NCBI RefSeq assembly: GCF_018613835.1
Contig: NZ_JAGGPM010000051.1
Location: 1-43,883, forward strand
Length of the DNA: 43,883 bases
Source: Arthrobacter sp. ISL-5
Lineage (GTDB): Bacteria; Actinomycetota; Actinomycetes; Actinomycetales; Micrococcaceae
Direction: 5' to 3'
Of the stretch, positions 32,892 to 41,034 are shown piece by piece. The translations under genes and the position numbers were made by a program. Within the stretch, counting starts at the first letter, position 1. Every line of letters begins with the position of its first letter. Below the pieces are notes generated by a model. It saw nothing but the letters and a program-made list of their open reading frames with translations. It did no database searches and was not told where the DNA came from.

Positions 32892-33665
32892 TCATGGCAA
32901 CGTGTTGTCCCAATGATCGCGCCAGTTTCCGAACAATCCATAGGTCACGTTTGCAGACGGGTTACGCCAATGCCGACCGCTCGTCGGCAGGTCCGGCAGC
33001 CGGTCCTCGTCGTGGGCGGACGTGGAGGTGCCTTGGCGCTGGTTTGCCGAAGGATTCGGGCTTTTCCCCTGCACGGAAGTTGGCTTTATACATTGCGGTT
33101 GCTGAACGGCCTGCACAGGAGCCGGCCTCTTCGGAAGATCCTTTCTCAGCCGTTTGATGTACTCAAGGTCCCTGCCGACATCCTTAAAGCCCGGTGCGCC
33201 TTTGTGGATCCGGGAAAGGTCTAGCAGATCGGTCTCCCGCCAATACTTCCTGAGCAATGTCTCTGCTCCGGGGTAAACCATGCCTTGTGCCATGATTAGC
33301 GCGTGGCCGGCTTCTACCAGCAGCAGTACTCTGGCCAATTCTCGGTCGGCCGGGGTAGCTGTCCTGCCGTAGACATCGGCCAGGGCACCCCACGTGTTGA
33401 GCAGCGCGTCGAGAAGATATTCGTCCTTCAGCGTTTGGCGCACCTTTGAGCTACTGAGCTCCAGAATGTCCATGACCAGCCCGTTGGGCATCGTGGCGGA
33501 GTGCTCGCGGCTAAGCCGCAGGAAGGCGTCGACCCTTGCGGCTGTAATGCCATAAGCCCTCAGCCAGGTGAGAATCGCCTGAGACTGCCTGGCGCCCGGC
33601 CGACGCTCCTCGATGTAAGTCGCCGCGGTCCACTTGGTGAAGAGTGCATATGGGTGTGACTTCAT
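32892..33665 (-). CDS. unrecognised plasmid protein behind serial terminators
   Basis: 257 residues from ATG 33665 with a perfect AGGAGG; the upstream extension to 33845 crosses terminator hairpins and is rejected. The N-terminal 180 residues are mainly helical (examples MKSHPYALFTKWTAATYIEE, SQAILTWLRAYGITAARVDA, KDEYLLDALLNTWGALADVY) and end with ETDLLDLSRIHKGAPGFKDV; from about residue 195 on the chain is proline-, serine- and glutamine-rich and probably disordered. No catalytic or DNA-binding motif is evident, and I do not recognise the family. A leader of at least 430 bases with three leftward terminators lies upstream, so expression looks tightly limited by attenuation. A replication or maintenance role on the plasmid would fit such control but is only a suggestion. 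Confidence 0.7.
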   Translation of the reverse strand: MKSHPYALFTKWTAATYIEERRPGARQSQAILTWLRAYGITAARVDAFLRLSREHSATMPNGLVMDILELSSSKVRQTLKDEYLLDALLNTWGALADVYGRTATPADRELARVLLLVEAGHALIMAQGMVYPGAETLLRKYWRETDLLDLSRIHKGAPGFKDVGRDLEYIKRLRKDLPKRPAPVQAVQQPQCIKPTSVQGKSPNPSANQRQGTSTSAHDEDRLPDLPTSGRHWRNPSANVTYGLFGNWRDHWDNTLP

Positions 33666-33727
33666 GGTTACCTCCTGTGTCTGAAGGCGTCTGCGACGCC
33701 CGAATGCTGGAAAAGCGCAAAAGAAAA

Positions 33728-33752
33728 GGACCGTCCAAGAGACGGTCCTTCG
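33728..33752 (-). terminator. leftward terminator, 63 bases before the gene at 33665
   Basis: Perfect 10-bp stem AAGGACCGTC (33728-33737) with its complement at 33743-33752, loop five bases; on the minus strand it is followed by CTTTTCTTTT. A complete intrinsic terminator in the leader of the unrecognised gene. Confidence 0.75.
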
Positions 33753-33819
33753 AGGGGTGATCATTCTTGAGGCTGGCTTGGGGTGAAGAGGCTGGCTCCT
33801 TTCGGTACTTAAAAGAGAA

Positions 33820-33843
33820 GAACCCCTGCGGTTGCAGAGGTTC
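33820..33843 (-). terminator. leftward terminator, second in leader
   Basis: Stem GAACCTCTGC/GCAGGGGTTC on the minus strand with a four-base loop; the single non-Watson-Crick position is a G-U pair in minus-strand RNA but a C-A mismatch in plus-strand RNA, which fixes the direction. A pyrimidine run TTCTTCTCTTTT follows. Confidence 0.75.
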
Positions 33844-34079
33844 AAAGGTTATTCAGGCAGTAGGCCTGTCCGCCGTTACTAATTCCACGGCCGCGATGAC
33901 GCGGTCTGCACCCTAGCTTTCGGAATGCCGACAAGAATCACGATAGCGGGTCGTGTCAAAAGGTTTTGGTTACGCGGAGCAGCATACGTTCCTATCTATT
34001 ACCTAGGCTAGCAGTCGCTCCAAACTTAACCGCGGACGCATGTCACTAGCAGTGCTGTTACCCGCGTCTGAAAAGAAAA

Positions 34080-34102
34080 GACCCCTGCGGCAAGCAGAGG
34101 TC
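34080..34102 (-). terminator. leftward terminator, third (most distal) in leader
   Basis: Stem GACCTCTGC/GCAGGGGTC on the minus strand with loop TTGCC, again with a G-U pair at the same place as in the hairpin at 33820-33843, then CTTTTCTTTT. The two hairpins share stem sequence and are probably related by duplication. Confidence 0.75.
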
Positions 34103-34394
34103 CTGTTGAGTTATGCCCGATATTCCCGCAACTTCCGTTACAGTTGCAAATCGAGGGCCTATTCATATCTCTAAGAATACCAAGCGCACCAAATTGCGTG
34201 CTTACGCATGGTTCTATACGGGTTCCACCTGGGGCTTGCCCGATGATTTTCCATAGTGCTGCCCGGCGATCGCGACCTAAGCCGACTACGGTGGACGATG
34301 CACCAAGCACCGGCTCCTGACAACACTCTTCAACGTCACCCGCTCCCCCAGCTTTACGGAATCTCCATTATAGGCCTTATAAAACGGGCAGGGG

Positions 34395-34490
34395 AGTGGC
34401 CAGAAGTGGGCCCGATTGTGGCTTGCCAGCTTAGTTGGCGAATTGCCAAACGATCTGGCGAATTTCGCCAGCTACCTGGCATTTCGCCGG
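34395..34490. repeat. tandem palindrome array on TGGCGAA
   Basis: Successive palindromic sites: TGGCCA (34397-34402), TGGCTTGCCA (34419-34428), TTGGCGAATTGCCAA (34435-34449), CTGGCGAATTTCGCCAG (34455-34471, perfect apart from the central base) and CTGGCATTTCGCCGG (34476-34490). Centres are about 18-24 bases apart, roughly two helical turns. Such spacing suits co-operative binding of a dimeric protein: a partition centromere, a resolvase site or a repressor array. No parA/parB or resolvase gene lies in the window. Confidence 0.6.
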
Positions 34491-34669
34491 TGCAGATCGG
34501 TCATGGGGGCCGTGCACGACGCGTCGGACCTGGCCGCCGCGTGGCCGCGGTGGCGAGAACGATCGCAAACGCCGCTGGAATCGAAGTTTTCGCCACTTCC
34601 CGTGACAAACGAGAGCCGCTCGCGGTCTGCTCAGACAGGCGCGTTCTTCCGGTCAGCGCTGCTCGTCGG

Positions 34670-34713
34670 CTCGCCAACAGAGGTGTCAGTCTCGCCAACT
34701 AGGCTGGCAAGCC
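34670..34713. repeat. further copies of the TTGGCGA half-site
   Basis: CTCGCCAAC occurs at 34670-34678 and again 21 bases on at 34691-34699, followed by GGCTGGCAAGCC (34702-34713). These carry the same core (TTGGCGA on the minus strand) as the palindromes at 34395-34490 and keep the 21-base spacing, so the protein-binding region may span about 320 bases. Confidence 0.45.
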
Positions 34714-35067
34714 ACACCGATTTACCGTCCGGTGAGGGTCCTGTCGGCGGCGGCGGGGCAGCCTGAGCATCCGCGTCGATGCTGTAGATGGTCGCGGACC
34801 GGGGATGATCCTGGTGATGCCCTTGAGCGTTATGTTGATCAACGCCGACCGTTTCTTCAGGTACTGAATCAGCTCCGTCAGCTGGTCCATGTACATCGGG
34901 AAGGATCCTCCGCTTGTCCTGGTGTAGTCCGACACGAGCATAGTGTCCGTGATCCTTCGGCCGTACGTAAGCTCGATGTAGACGTTACCCAGCAGGTCAA
35001 TCCCGGGGCTGAGGTAGCCGCCGAAGAGCCTGAGCGTGTTTATGAAGACCCATGCCCGCTCCAGCGA
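34699..35067 (-). pseudogene. 5'-truncated gene, unrecognised
   Basis: The frame is open leftward from 35067, just after two TAA stops, to 34699 and reads well as protein: FINTLRLFGGYLSPGIDLLG, then NVYIELTYGRRITDTMLVSD, then PMYMDQLTELIQYLKKRSAL. There is no ATG, GTG or TTG before the internal ATG at 34941, so the original N-terminus seems lost. From about RIIPGPRPSTASTRMLRLPR on the composition changes to a basic, low-complexity tail, which suggests the C-terminus is also replaced by unrelated sequence. I do not recognise the family. The boundary near 35070 may mark a recombination joint, because the MaoC gene begins 42 bases to the right. Confidence 0.45.
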
Positions 35068-35111
35068 TTATTACCGGGCGGTACACAATCAGCCACTGCT
35101 AGCCTCATTGC

Positions 35112-35594
35112 ATGCAGAACAAAGTCCAGGATCTAACCGTTTCTGTCCATGACCGGTACTTCGAAGATTATCCTCAAGGTCTCGTTTGCTACTACGGAAG
35201 CGAATTCGTCTCTGAGCAGGAGATCATTGGCTTCGCCCGACAGTACGATCCCCAGTGGATTCATACAGACCCAGTGGCTGCAGCTGGAGGGCCATTTGGA
35301 GGACTTATAGCCTCGGGCTGGCACACTGTTTCCCTAATGATGAGGATTTTTGCAACATCGTTTTGGAATGAGCACGCCGGCTTGGGTGGAGCAGGTGCGG
35401 ACGAGCTGCGATGGCATCGTCCTGTTCGGCCCGGGGATACGCTTTCGGCCAAGTTCGTAGTCGCCGAAGCACGTAAATCACGCTCAAAGCCTGACCGCGG
35501 AATCGTACGAACCAACATCGAGGTTTATCGGGACGCAAATGAGCTCGTGTTAACAATGAGTACCACCGCCTTGATCCGGATTCGACCCTCGTAA
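35112..35594 (+). CDS. MaoC-like (R)-enoyl-CoA hydratase/dehydratase
   Basis: 160-residue hot-dog-fold protein. The catalytic Asp-x4-His pair of MaoC/(R)-hydratases is visible in GFARQYDPQWIHTDPVAAAG, followed by FGGLIASGWHTVSLMMR; the second half GADELRWHRPVRPGDTLSAK is also typical. The enzyme would hydrate trans-2-enoyl-CoA or dehydrate a 3-hydroxyacyl-CoA in degradation of a fatty or aromatic-derived acid. ATG 35112 has no strong ribosome binding site. No CoA ligase, thiolase or dehydrogenase stands next to it; the HpaB-like monooxygenase at 41035-42492 is the only other aromatic-degradation type gene nearby. It appears to be an isolated insert. Confidence 0.85.
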   Translation: MQNKVQDLTVSVHDRYFEDYPQGLVCYYGSEFVSEQEIIGFARQYDPQWIHTDPVAAAGGPFGGLIASGWHTVSLMMRIFATSFWNEHAGLGGAGADELRWHRPVRPGDTLSAKFVVAEARKSRSKPDRGIVRTNIEVYRDANELVLTMSTTALIRIRPS

Positions 35595-36008
35595 GCACTT
35601 GTTGTGCCACTCCCCACCTTGACGGAAGGCTGGTTACGGCGTCGCAAAATGGGCGGGGAGAGCCTCTGTAATGGCCCTAGAGCTGGGGCTCGACATGATC
35701 TCATACGACGCCGGGACATGGCATTTGGCCGAAGGTGGGGCTCACGTCCGAGCGTTGATCTATATCATCTCCATGCCGGGTCATTTGATGGGGGCCGGAA
35801 CTCATCACGGGATTAGGGCTCAATCACGCCCAGGCCAGACGAGCTCAGCGGCAGGCTCCGCAGCGAGCGGAGCCCGCACATCGACTTTAGGAATTCATCG
35901 AGTCTCCTGTGGGCGCTTGTTTATCAGTCCAACGATTCGACAGGCAGGACACCTAACCCGGGCCCGGGAATGAGCTTCACAGGCGACTGTCGAGCCGGGA
36001 GGCGTTCG
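35595..36008. other. gene-free stretch
   Basis: A + frame from 35671 (MALELGLDMISYDAGTWHLA) lacks a ribosome binding site and a family match, so I do not call it. A perfect hairpin GGCTCCGC-AGCGA-GCGGAGCC is at 35854-35874 without a U-run; it may weakly end transcription of either neighbour. Confidence 0.4.
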
Positions 36009-38165
36009 TTAAGCCTTTCGTCGGAGTCCGGCCTGTTCCACTAGTTCCGTCATCCATGGCCGATGCCCGTGGTAAAACTTCATCCCTTCGGGCAGTCCCT
36101 GGACGGCAGGGACGGAACCCGAAATGTCGATGCTGATCCGACCTCCGGCCATGGGCGCATTGGAGATGTGCAGATCACCGTACGACTCCGGGAGCACCGG
36201 GTCCAGCCAGAGGCCTCCGCGGGAAACATGCGCGTCATACCGCATCAAGCTCGTCACCAGCTGGATCGGCGTGGTGGCGGCCCAGGCCTGAGGCGAGCAC
36301 GCCGTCGGATAGGGCACGGGTGTGGTCAGCTGCTCCCGGCTGAATCCGCAAAACAATTCCGGCAGCCGGCCCTCCGAGTACTCGGCAGCCTCCAGCAGGG
36401 CCGTGGCGATCCGCTGCGCCTGCTCCACGAAGCCGTAGCGGACCAGGCCGGCCGCGATGATCGCATTGTCGTGCGGCCACACCGAGCCGTTGTGGTAGCT
36501 GGCCGGATTGTAGGCGCCCATGTCGGAAGCCAGGGTGCGCACCCCCCAGCCGCTGAACATCTGAGGGGACATCAGCCGCTCGGCCACTAGCGGTGCCTTG
36601 TCCACATCGACGATGCCGTTCCACAGGCAGTGACCCATGTTGGAGGTGCAGGCGTCCACGGGGCGCTTGTCTTTGTCCAGCGCGACGGCATAGTAGCCGC
36701 GATCGGGTAGCCAGAACCGCTCGTTGAACCGTTCCTTCAGCCGCGCGGCGCGGTCTACGAGATCGGCAGCTAAAGCCTCATCGCCGGCGTCGTACGCCAT
36801 CCATGCGCGGGACATGTACGCGGTGTAAACGTAAGCCTGCACCTCGCACAGCGCGATCGGCGGCTCGGCCAGGGTGCCGTCCGCGAAGTTGATGCCGTCC
36901 CAGGAGTCCTTCCAACCCTGGTTGATCAGCCCTCGGTCATTGAGGCGCTCATACTCGACGAACCCGTCGCCGTCCCGGTCTCCGTAGTCCCGGATCCACT
37001 CCAGGGCCCGGTCCGCATGAGGCTGCAGGGCGGCAATGGTCTCCTTGGCGAATCCCCAGCGGCTGACTACGCCGAGCAGCATCACGAACAGCGGCGTGGC
37101 GTCGATGCTGCCGTAGTAGGCGGACCTGCCGCCCAAAGCCAGCCCGCTGGAGACACCGAGCCGGACCTCGTGCAGGATCTTGCCCGGCTCCTCCTCGCTC
37201 ATCGGATCCACCACGGTGCCCTGGCGGTCGGCCAGGGTCTGCAGCGTACCCAGCGCCAAGGACGGGTCCACCGGCATAGCCATCAGGGATGCCCAGATCG
37301 AGTCGCGGCCAAACAGGGTCATAAACCAAGGCGCGCCGGCGGCCACCACGACCCGCGACGGGTGGTCTGGGTCCTCGATCCGCAGGGCGCCCAGATCATC
37401 GTAGCTGCGCCGCAGGGTCCGTTCGATCGACCGGTTGCCCATCTGCAGCACCGGAATCCGGTCCACCCACTCCCGGCGGCGCCGGTCGTTCGGAGACATC
37501 CCGCTCGCAGTCGAACGAACGAAGCGCGGCGTCGGACCGGTGCCGTCGACGATAGGCACCACGCTGAGCAGGGTGCTCCAGTGCCCGTGCGCCGGGACGA
37601 CCGCCCGATACATCAGGGCTTCGGCCGTGGCGACGGCGCCGTCGGCTTTAGCGAAGACACCCTTGCGGACGTCCTGCCAGTTGGCCCGGATGGTCAGCGA
37701 ATCACCGTCTGCTTCGCGGGTTTCGTCCCAGCGCCGCTGGATCCGTGCCTCCTTGACCTCGAAAAGGTCCGCGAAGTCCGATTCAACAGTGACGGAAACC
37801 TCGCACTCGGCGGCGTCCGCCGAGTGGTTCCGGACCGTGATCTCTTCCACTATCCCGGCCCCCACTTCCCGCAGCCGCTCCACGATCAGCGCGCTGTCGG
37901 CATACCCGTCCGAGCGTGGAACCCGGCCGACAAACAGCGCCCGGTACGGCTCCTTCGTTTCCGCCGCCAGTGGCTCCAGCACCTGGCCGTTGACGGTCAG
38001 ATTCCAGCGGGACAGGATCCGGGTGTCCTCATGGAAAACCCCGTGCGGGTACTCCGGATAGATGTCCCCGTTTGCTAAAGAGATACAGAAGGATGAACCC
38101 TCCACCAACGTAACAGTCCCGGCACCCAGCGGACCGGCAGCCGTGTCAGCATTCCATCCAGCCAT
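36009..38165 (-). CDS. glycogen-debranching-type amylo-alpha-1,6-glucosidase
   Basis: 718-residue cytoplasmic glycoside hydrolase. ATG 38165 follows GAAGGGG; eight codons upstream to 38189 are also open but without a site. The N-terminal beta-sandwich domain (about 1-230) begins TVTLVEGSSFCISLANGDIY and contains HGVFHEDTRILSRWNLTVNG, as in bacterial glycogen debranching enzyme N-terminal domains. The C-terminal (alpha/alpha)6 barrel includes LFGRDSIWASLMAMPVDPSL, GLINQGWKDSWDGINFADGT and YHNGSVWPHDNAIIAAGLVR, where acidic residues of the active site are expected. Such genes in Arthrobacter relatives act on alpha-1,6 branches or short alpha-glucans. The gene stands alone with gene-free flanks, so it is an accessory copy; its specificity is not determined. 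Confidence 0.88.
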   Translation of the reverse strand: MAGWNADTAAGPLGAGTVTLVEGSSFCISLANGDIYPEYPHGVFHEDTRILSRWNLTVNGQVLEPLAAETKEPYRALFVGRVPRSDGYADSALIVERLREVGAGIVEEITVRNHSADAAECEVSVTVESDFADLFEVKEARIQRRWDETREADGDSLTIRANWQDVRKGVFAKADGAVATAEALMYRAVVPAHGHWSTLLSVVPIVDGTGPTPRFVRSTASGMSPNDRRRREWVDRIPVLQMGNRSIERTLRRSYDDLGALRIEDPDHPSRVVVAAGAPWFMTLFGRDSIWASLMAMPVDPSLALGTLQTLADRQGTVVDPMSEEEPGKILHEVRLGVSSGLALGGRSAYYGSIDATPLFVMLLGVVSRWGFAKETIAALQPHADRALEWIRDYGDRDGDGFVEYERLNDRGLINQGWKDSWDGINFADGTLAEPPIALCEVQAYVYTAYMSRAWMAYDAGDEALAADLVDRAARLKERFNERFWLPDRGYYAVALDKDKRPVDACTSNMGHCLWNGIVDVDKAPLVAERLMSPQMFSGWGVRTLASDMGAYNPASYHNGSVWPHDNAIIAAGLVRYGFVEQAQRIATALLEAAEYSEGRLPELFCGFSREQLTTPVPYPTACSPQAWAATTPIQLVTSLMRYDAHVSRGGLWLDPVLPESYGDLHISNAPMAGGRISIDISGSVPAVQGLPEGMKFYHGHRPWMTELVEQAGLRRKA

Positions 38166-39254
38166 CCCGGCCCCTTCAAGAGATAACACCAGCGAGCCTT
38201 GGCCGTTCTAGCTCATGCCGCTGTGAGTCGTCGCCCTTCTTCGATCGACGCTACTCTTGCTTGCACTCGGATACCAGAACCCCCAGACTTGTTGGAATTC
38301 CTGCGCGGAGGTGACGCCGGTTCTGGAAACCCTTGCCCCACAATCCCTCACGCCACTCCGGGCCATGACACTTGGAGGTATCCATTTAGGAAACGGAACC
38401 AAGCCCGCTCGAAACCCTTGACTGCACCGTTACCCTTACCCGGCCGATAACCCTGCCAGCGTCCCGATTTGCACACTCGATACGCACCTGCCGGCCACAC
38501 CCTGGCTTGCGGTAAAGTGATTCTGCCCTCGATCACCCGGCTGAACTCCTACCTTGGCAGGCCTCAGACGTGCGCCGGGTCCGGCGTTGACGAGCGCCCG
38601 GACGGCGCTCGGGCCGATAACCCGCTTAGCCAGTTGCAGGTTGGCAGCGTGGCCAGAAGCATCCTTTAGGGCTGGCTAAGGATAGGCCCGGTTTAGTCCT
38701 GCGCTCCCGGAAGGGTCCTCGAACGCGATGACTCCGACGGAAGCTGGGACATTGCGGAACATGGACCGGAGGCTGGCGCTTATTGCCTCCCCTCAGCCCT
38801 CATCGCAAGGGTCTCCCCGGGCCCCCGCACGGATGGGCTCCCGGGACTTTAGATCTCCATAGCTAGGTATCAGCTCGCCCGACGCCCTTGTCTGATAACG
38901 GCGGAAGGGAGGTAATTCAGCTCGTTCTGCCATATGTTGCTTGACATGAATCCATGTTGAATGACATGCTCAACTCGTTCGCTTCATAACAGACTAGGAA
39001 AGCCCGAGCGCTGGGAAACGCGTAAAGGCAAGAGAGGCCAGCGCCTCAGAACGACCGTCGCCCATGGAGTCCGCAGGGGTACATCGCCTACGTCTTGCGG
39101 CGTCGGACGACCCCGGTACGGGTCCGCCCATTCGCCAGGACGTCGATTTATCGAATGGCGTCAGCTTGTTGAACCAAGGACGTCGAAGGCGGGTACGACG
39201 GGACGACATGCCGCTGGCGTGTTCCGCAACACCACACCACTCAGGAGAAGAGTC
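38166..39254. other. gene-free kilobase
   Basis: I find no defendable gene. Short frames (for example on the + strand near 38520-38660) have no family match. A palindromic patch TTGACATG-AATC-CATGTTGAA is at 38941-38961 followed by another ATGACATGCTCAA; it could be an operator for the hydrolase gene downstream. The bases just before 39255 carry that gene's AGGAGAAG site. Confidence 0.4.
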
Positions 39255-40292
39255 ATGACAAGACGGTTCGATCAGGGACCGTGGGCTGTTGACGGCATCC
39301 AGACCGTACAGCCAGGGGTGCACCGCGTTCCCCTGCCGCTGCCCCATGACGGCCTGAAGGCCGTCAACGTTTATCTGCTGGAGGACCTCGCCGAGGACGG
39401 CGGGCTGATCATGATCGATGGCGGATGGGCGATCCCGGAAGCGCGCAAGGCCCTCAAGGAAGCTCTATCCACCATCGGTCGAGATCTTGGCGATATTAGT
39501 CACATTCTCGTCACCCACATCCACCGCGACCACTACGCGCAGGCAGTTGAACTGCGGCGGTCACTGGGCTCCCGCGTCTACCTCGGCGCTGGGGAGCTTC
39601 CAGGTCTGGAGATGCTTAACACCGTTCGCGACGGCCTGGCATCCCCGCTCAAATCCCTGCGGCAGGCAGGAGCCGGCGAACTGGCAGACCACGTCCAGGC
39701 GACCCACCCTAACCCGTACCAGCCCAACGACTGGGAGACCCCGGACCGCTGGCTGCATGCTGAGATTCTGCACTTCGGCGGCGGAGAACTCCAGGTTATC
39801 CCCACTCCCGGCCATACACAGGGGCATGTGGTCTTCCTGGACAAACGGCGCGGACTGCTGTTCTCCGGGGACCACGTTCTGCCGCATATCACGCCGTCCA
39901 TCGGCTTTGAACCGATCGAACCCACTCGCCCGCCATTGGCGGCCTACCTCGATTCGCTACACCTGATGACCCAATTCCCCGACACCCTCCTGCTGCCCGC
40001 GCACGGACCCGTCGCCGACAGCACCCATACCCGGGTCGCCGAGCTGCTTGCCCACCACAACGATCGGCTGCGCGAGACCGCCGACGCACTCGGTGATGGT
40101 AGGCACGACGCGTTCGAGGTAGCGCGCCGGCTCCCATGGACCCGCAGGGTGGTCCCATTCAGCGAGCTCAGCTCCTTCCACCAGATGCTCGCGGTCAACG
40201 AGACTGTCGCCCATCTGGACGTCCTGGTTCTGCAAGGCCGAGCCATGGTGGCGTCCATGGACGGGGCAAACCAGTACCAGCGAGAGCGGTGA
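39255..40292 (+). CDS. metallo-beta-lactamase-fold hydrolase
   Basis: 345-residue MBL-fold protein. ATG 39255 stands behind AGGAGAAG; the frame is open to 38961 but without homology. The metal-binding signature HxHxDH is present as VTHIHRDHYAQ, followed by TPGHTQGHVVFLD, SGDHVLPHI and LLPAHGPVAD, giving the full set of histidine/aspartate ligands for two metals. A C-terminal helical domain (about 60 residues, from HHNDRLRETADALGDGRHDA) resembles the BLACT/winged-helix extension seen in lactonase- and SDSL-type MBL hydrolases. It probably hydrolyses a thioester, lactone or similar small ester; real antibiotic resistance is unlikely given the absence of a signal peptide. It is a single-gene unit. 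Confidence 0.87.
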   Translation: MTRRFDQGPWAVDGIQTVQPGVHRVPLPLPHDGLKAVNVYLLEDLAEDGGLIMIDGGWAIPEARKALKEALSTIGRDLGDISHILVTHIHRDHYAQAVELRRSLGSRVYLGAGELPGLEMLNTVRDGLASPLKSLRQAGAGELADHVQATHPNPYQPNDWETPDRWLHAEILHFGGGELQVIPTPGHTQGHVVFLDKRRGLLFSGDHVLPHITPSIGFEPIEPTRPPLAAYLDSLHLMTQFPDTLLLPAHGPVADSTHTRVAELLAHHNDRLRETADALGDGRHDAFEVARRLPWTRRVVPFSELSSFHQMLAVNETVAHLDVLVLQGRAMVASMDGANQYQRER

Positions 40293-40371
40293 CCGTAAAG
40301 AATAGCGGGACGCACGCAGCCAAGTGCAGACCCGCCTGACCTGTAGCCGACTTATGCATGACGTTAATAGG

Positions 40372-40418
40372 ACAGGCAGGCCGTTCCTGTTAAGCGAGCG
40401 TCGCACCGGCCTGCCTGT
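40372..40418. terminator. inverted repeat after MBL gene
   Basis: ACAGGCAGGCCG at 40372-40383 and its exact complement at 40407-40418, loop 23 bases, followed by AAAAG. Strong stem but no U-run on the + strand; may be a terminator or the end of the neighbouring insertion-sequence relic. Confidence 0.45.
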
Positions 40419-40518
40419 AAAAGTGGACGCCGTGGGCCTGCGCTGACTCCTGCTCGGGCGCCCGAGTTGGGGCCTCCCTGCGGTGCTTCATTGGTCTCCT
40501 ATCCGGGATGCTTGTTGG

Positions 40519-40786
40519 GTGTCTCGTACTTCTGTTTTGAGTGATAGGCAGTGGACCCGCATTCAGCCGTTGCTGCTGTCGTTTGCGGGTCGCTGGGGTC
40601 GCCCCTTCCGGGACGATCGCCGGGTTGTGGAGGGCATCATCTACCGGTATGGGTGGGGATCGCTTGCTGGATGTTCCGGCCGTTCGGTCAGTGGCATACG
40701 CTTTGGAAGCGGCACCGCCGCTACAGCGCCGATGGAACTTGGGACAAATCCTTGCCCCGCTGCTGACAGTCGCGGATCCGCGTTGA
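40519..40786 (+). pseudogene. IS5-family transposase, N-terminal remnant with frameshifts
   Basis: GTG 40519 opens a frame with SRTSVLSDRQWTRIQPLLLS followed by GRPFRDDRRVVEGIIYRY, the standard N-terminus of IS5/IS427-group transposases (L(S/T)DxQW..I.PLLP...GRP..D.R.VVxGIxY..R). Then the reading shifts: FGQWHTLWKRHRRYSADGTW continues in another + frame (stop near 40767), and the usual next block around 40770-40786 is in a third. The DDE catalytic parts are lost. It is a dead fragment like that at 21425-21560, but from the opposite end of such a transposase. Confidence 0.75.
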
Positions 40787-41034
40787 AGAGGGTGGTCTAT
40801 CTCTGTGACTGGACAGTGCACCGCATCCACTAGCAGGCACCCACCTTTCCCGCACCGGGGGCCGCGTCGATTTACGTGAATCTGTTTGCTGACTGACAAA
40901 CTCGCGCCCACTTACCGCGGCGAGCCGTACTTAGAGCAGTCAGCTTATGGCTTATGGCTTTACGAGACGCACCCAAGCGGCAACCAGCAACAGGCAGCGA
41001 CGTCGCGAGAACGCAACGACGCGGACGAACGTTC

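Larger units (their letters stand above)
33666..34394. other. long leader/intergenic region with three leftward terminators
   Basis: No gene is supported. The stretch is AT-richer than its surroundings and holds three leftward terminator hairpins (listed separately). A leftward frame containing MNRPSICNCNGSCGNIGHNS runs into the most distal hairpin and could be a leader peptide, but its ribosome binding site is poor. Confidence 0.45.

Noticed and set aside
32331..33224. Plus-strand frame of 297 codons
   Set aside because: Overlaps the minus-strand gene 32892-33665, which has AGGAGG and a coherent sequence; the plus frame crosses the SnoaL scrap in the wrong frame.
34256..34702. Plus-strand frame of 148 codons over the palindrome array
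   Set aside because: No ribosome binding site, composition reflects the repeats, and no family match; the repeats themselves are the better explanation.
37017..38078. Plus-strand frame of 353 codons
   Set aside because: Antisense to the glucosidase gene, histidine/arginine-rich shadow.
39255..40292. Beta-lactam resistance gene
   Set aside because: MBL fold alone is not evidence; no secretion signal and the C-terminal domain fits lactonase/thioesterase-type members.
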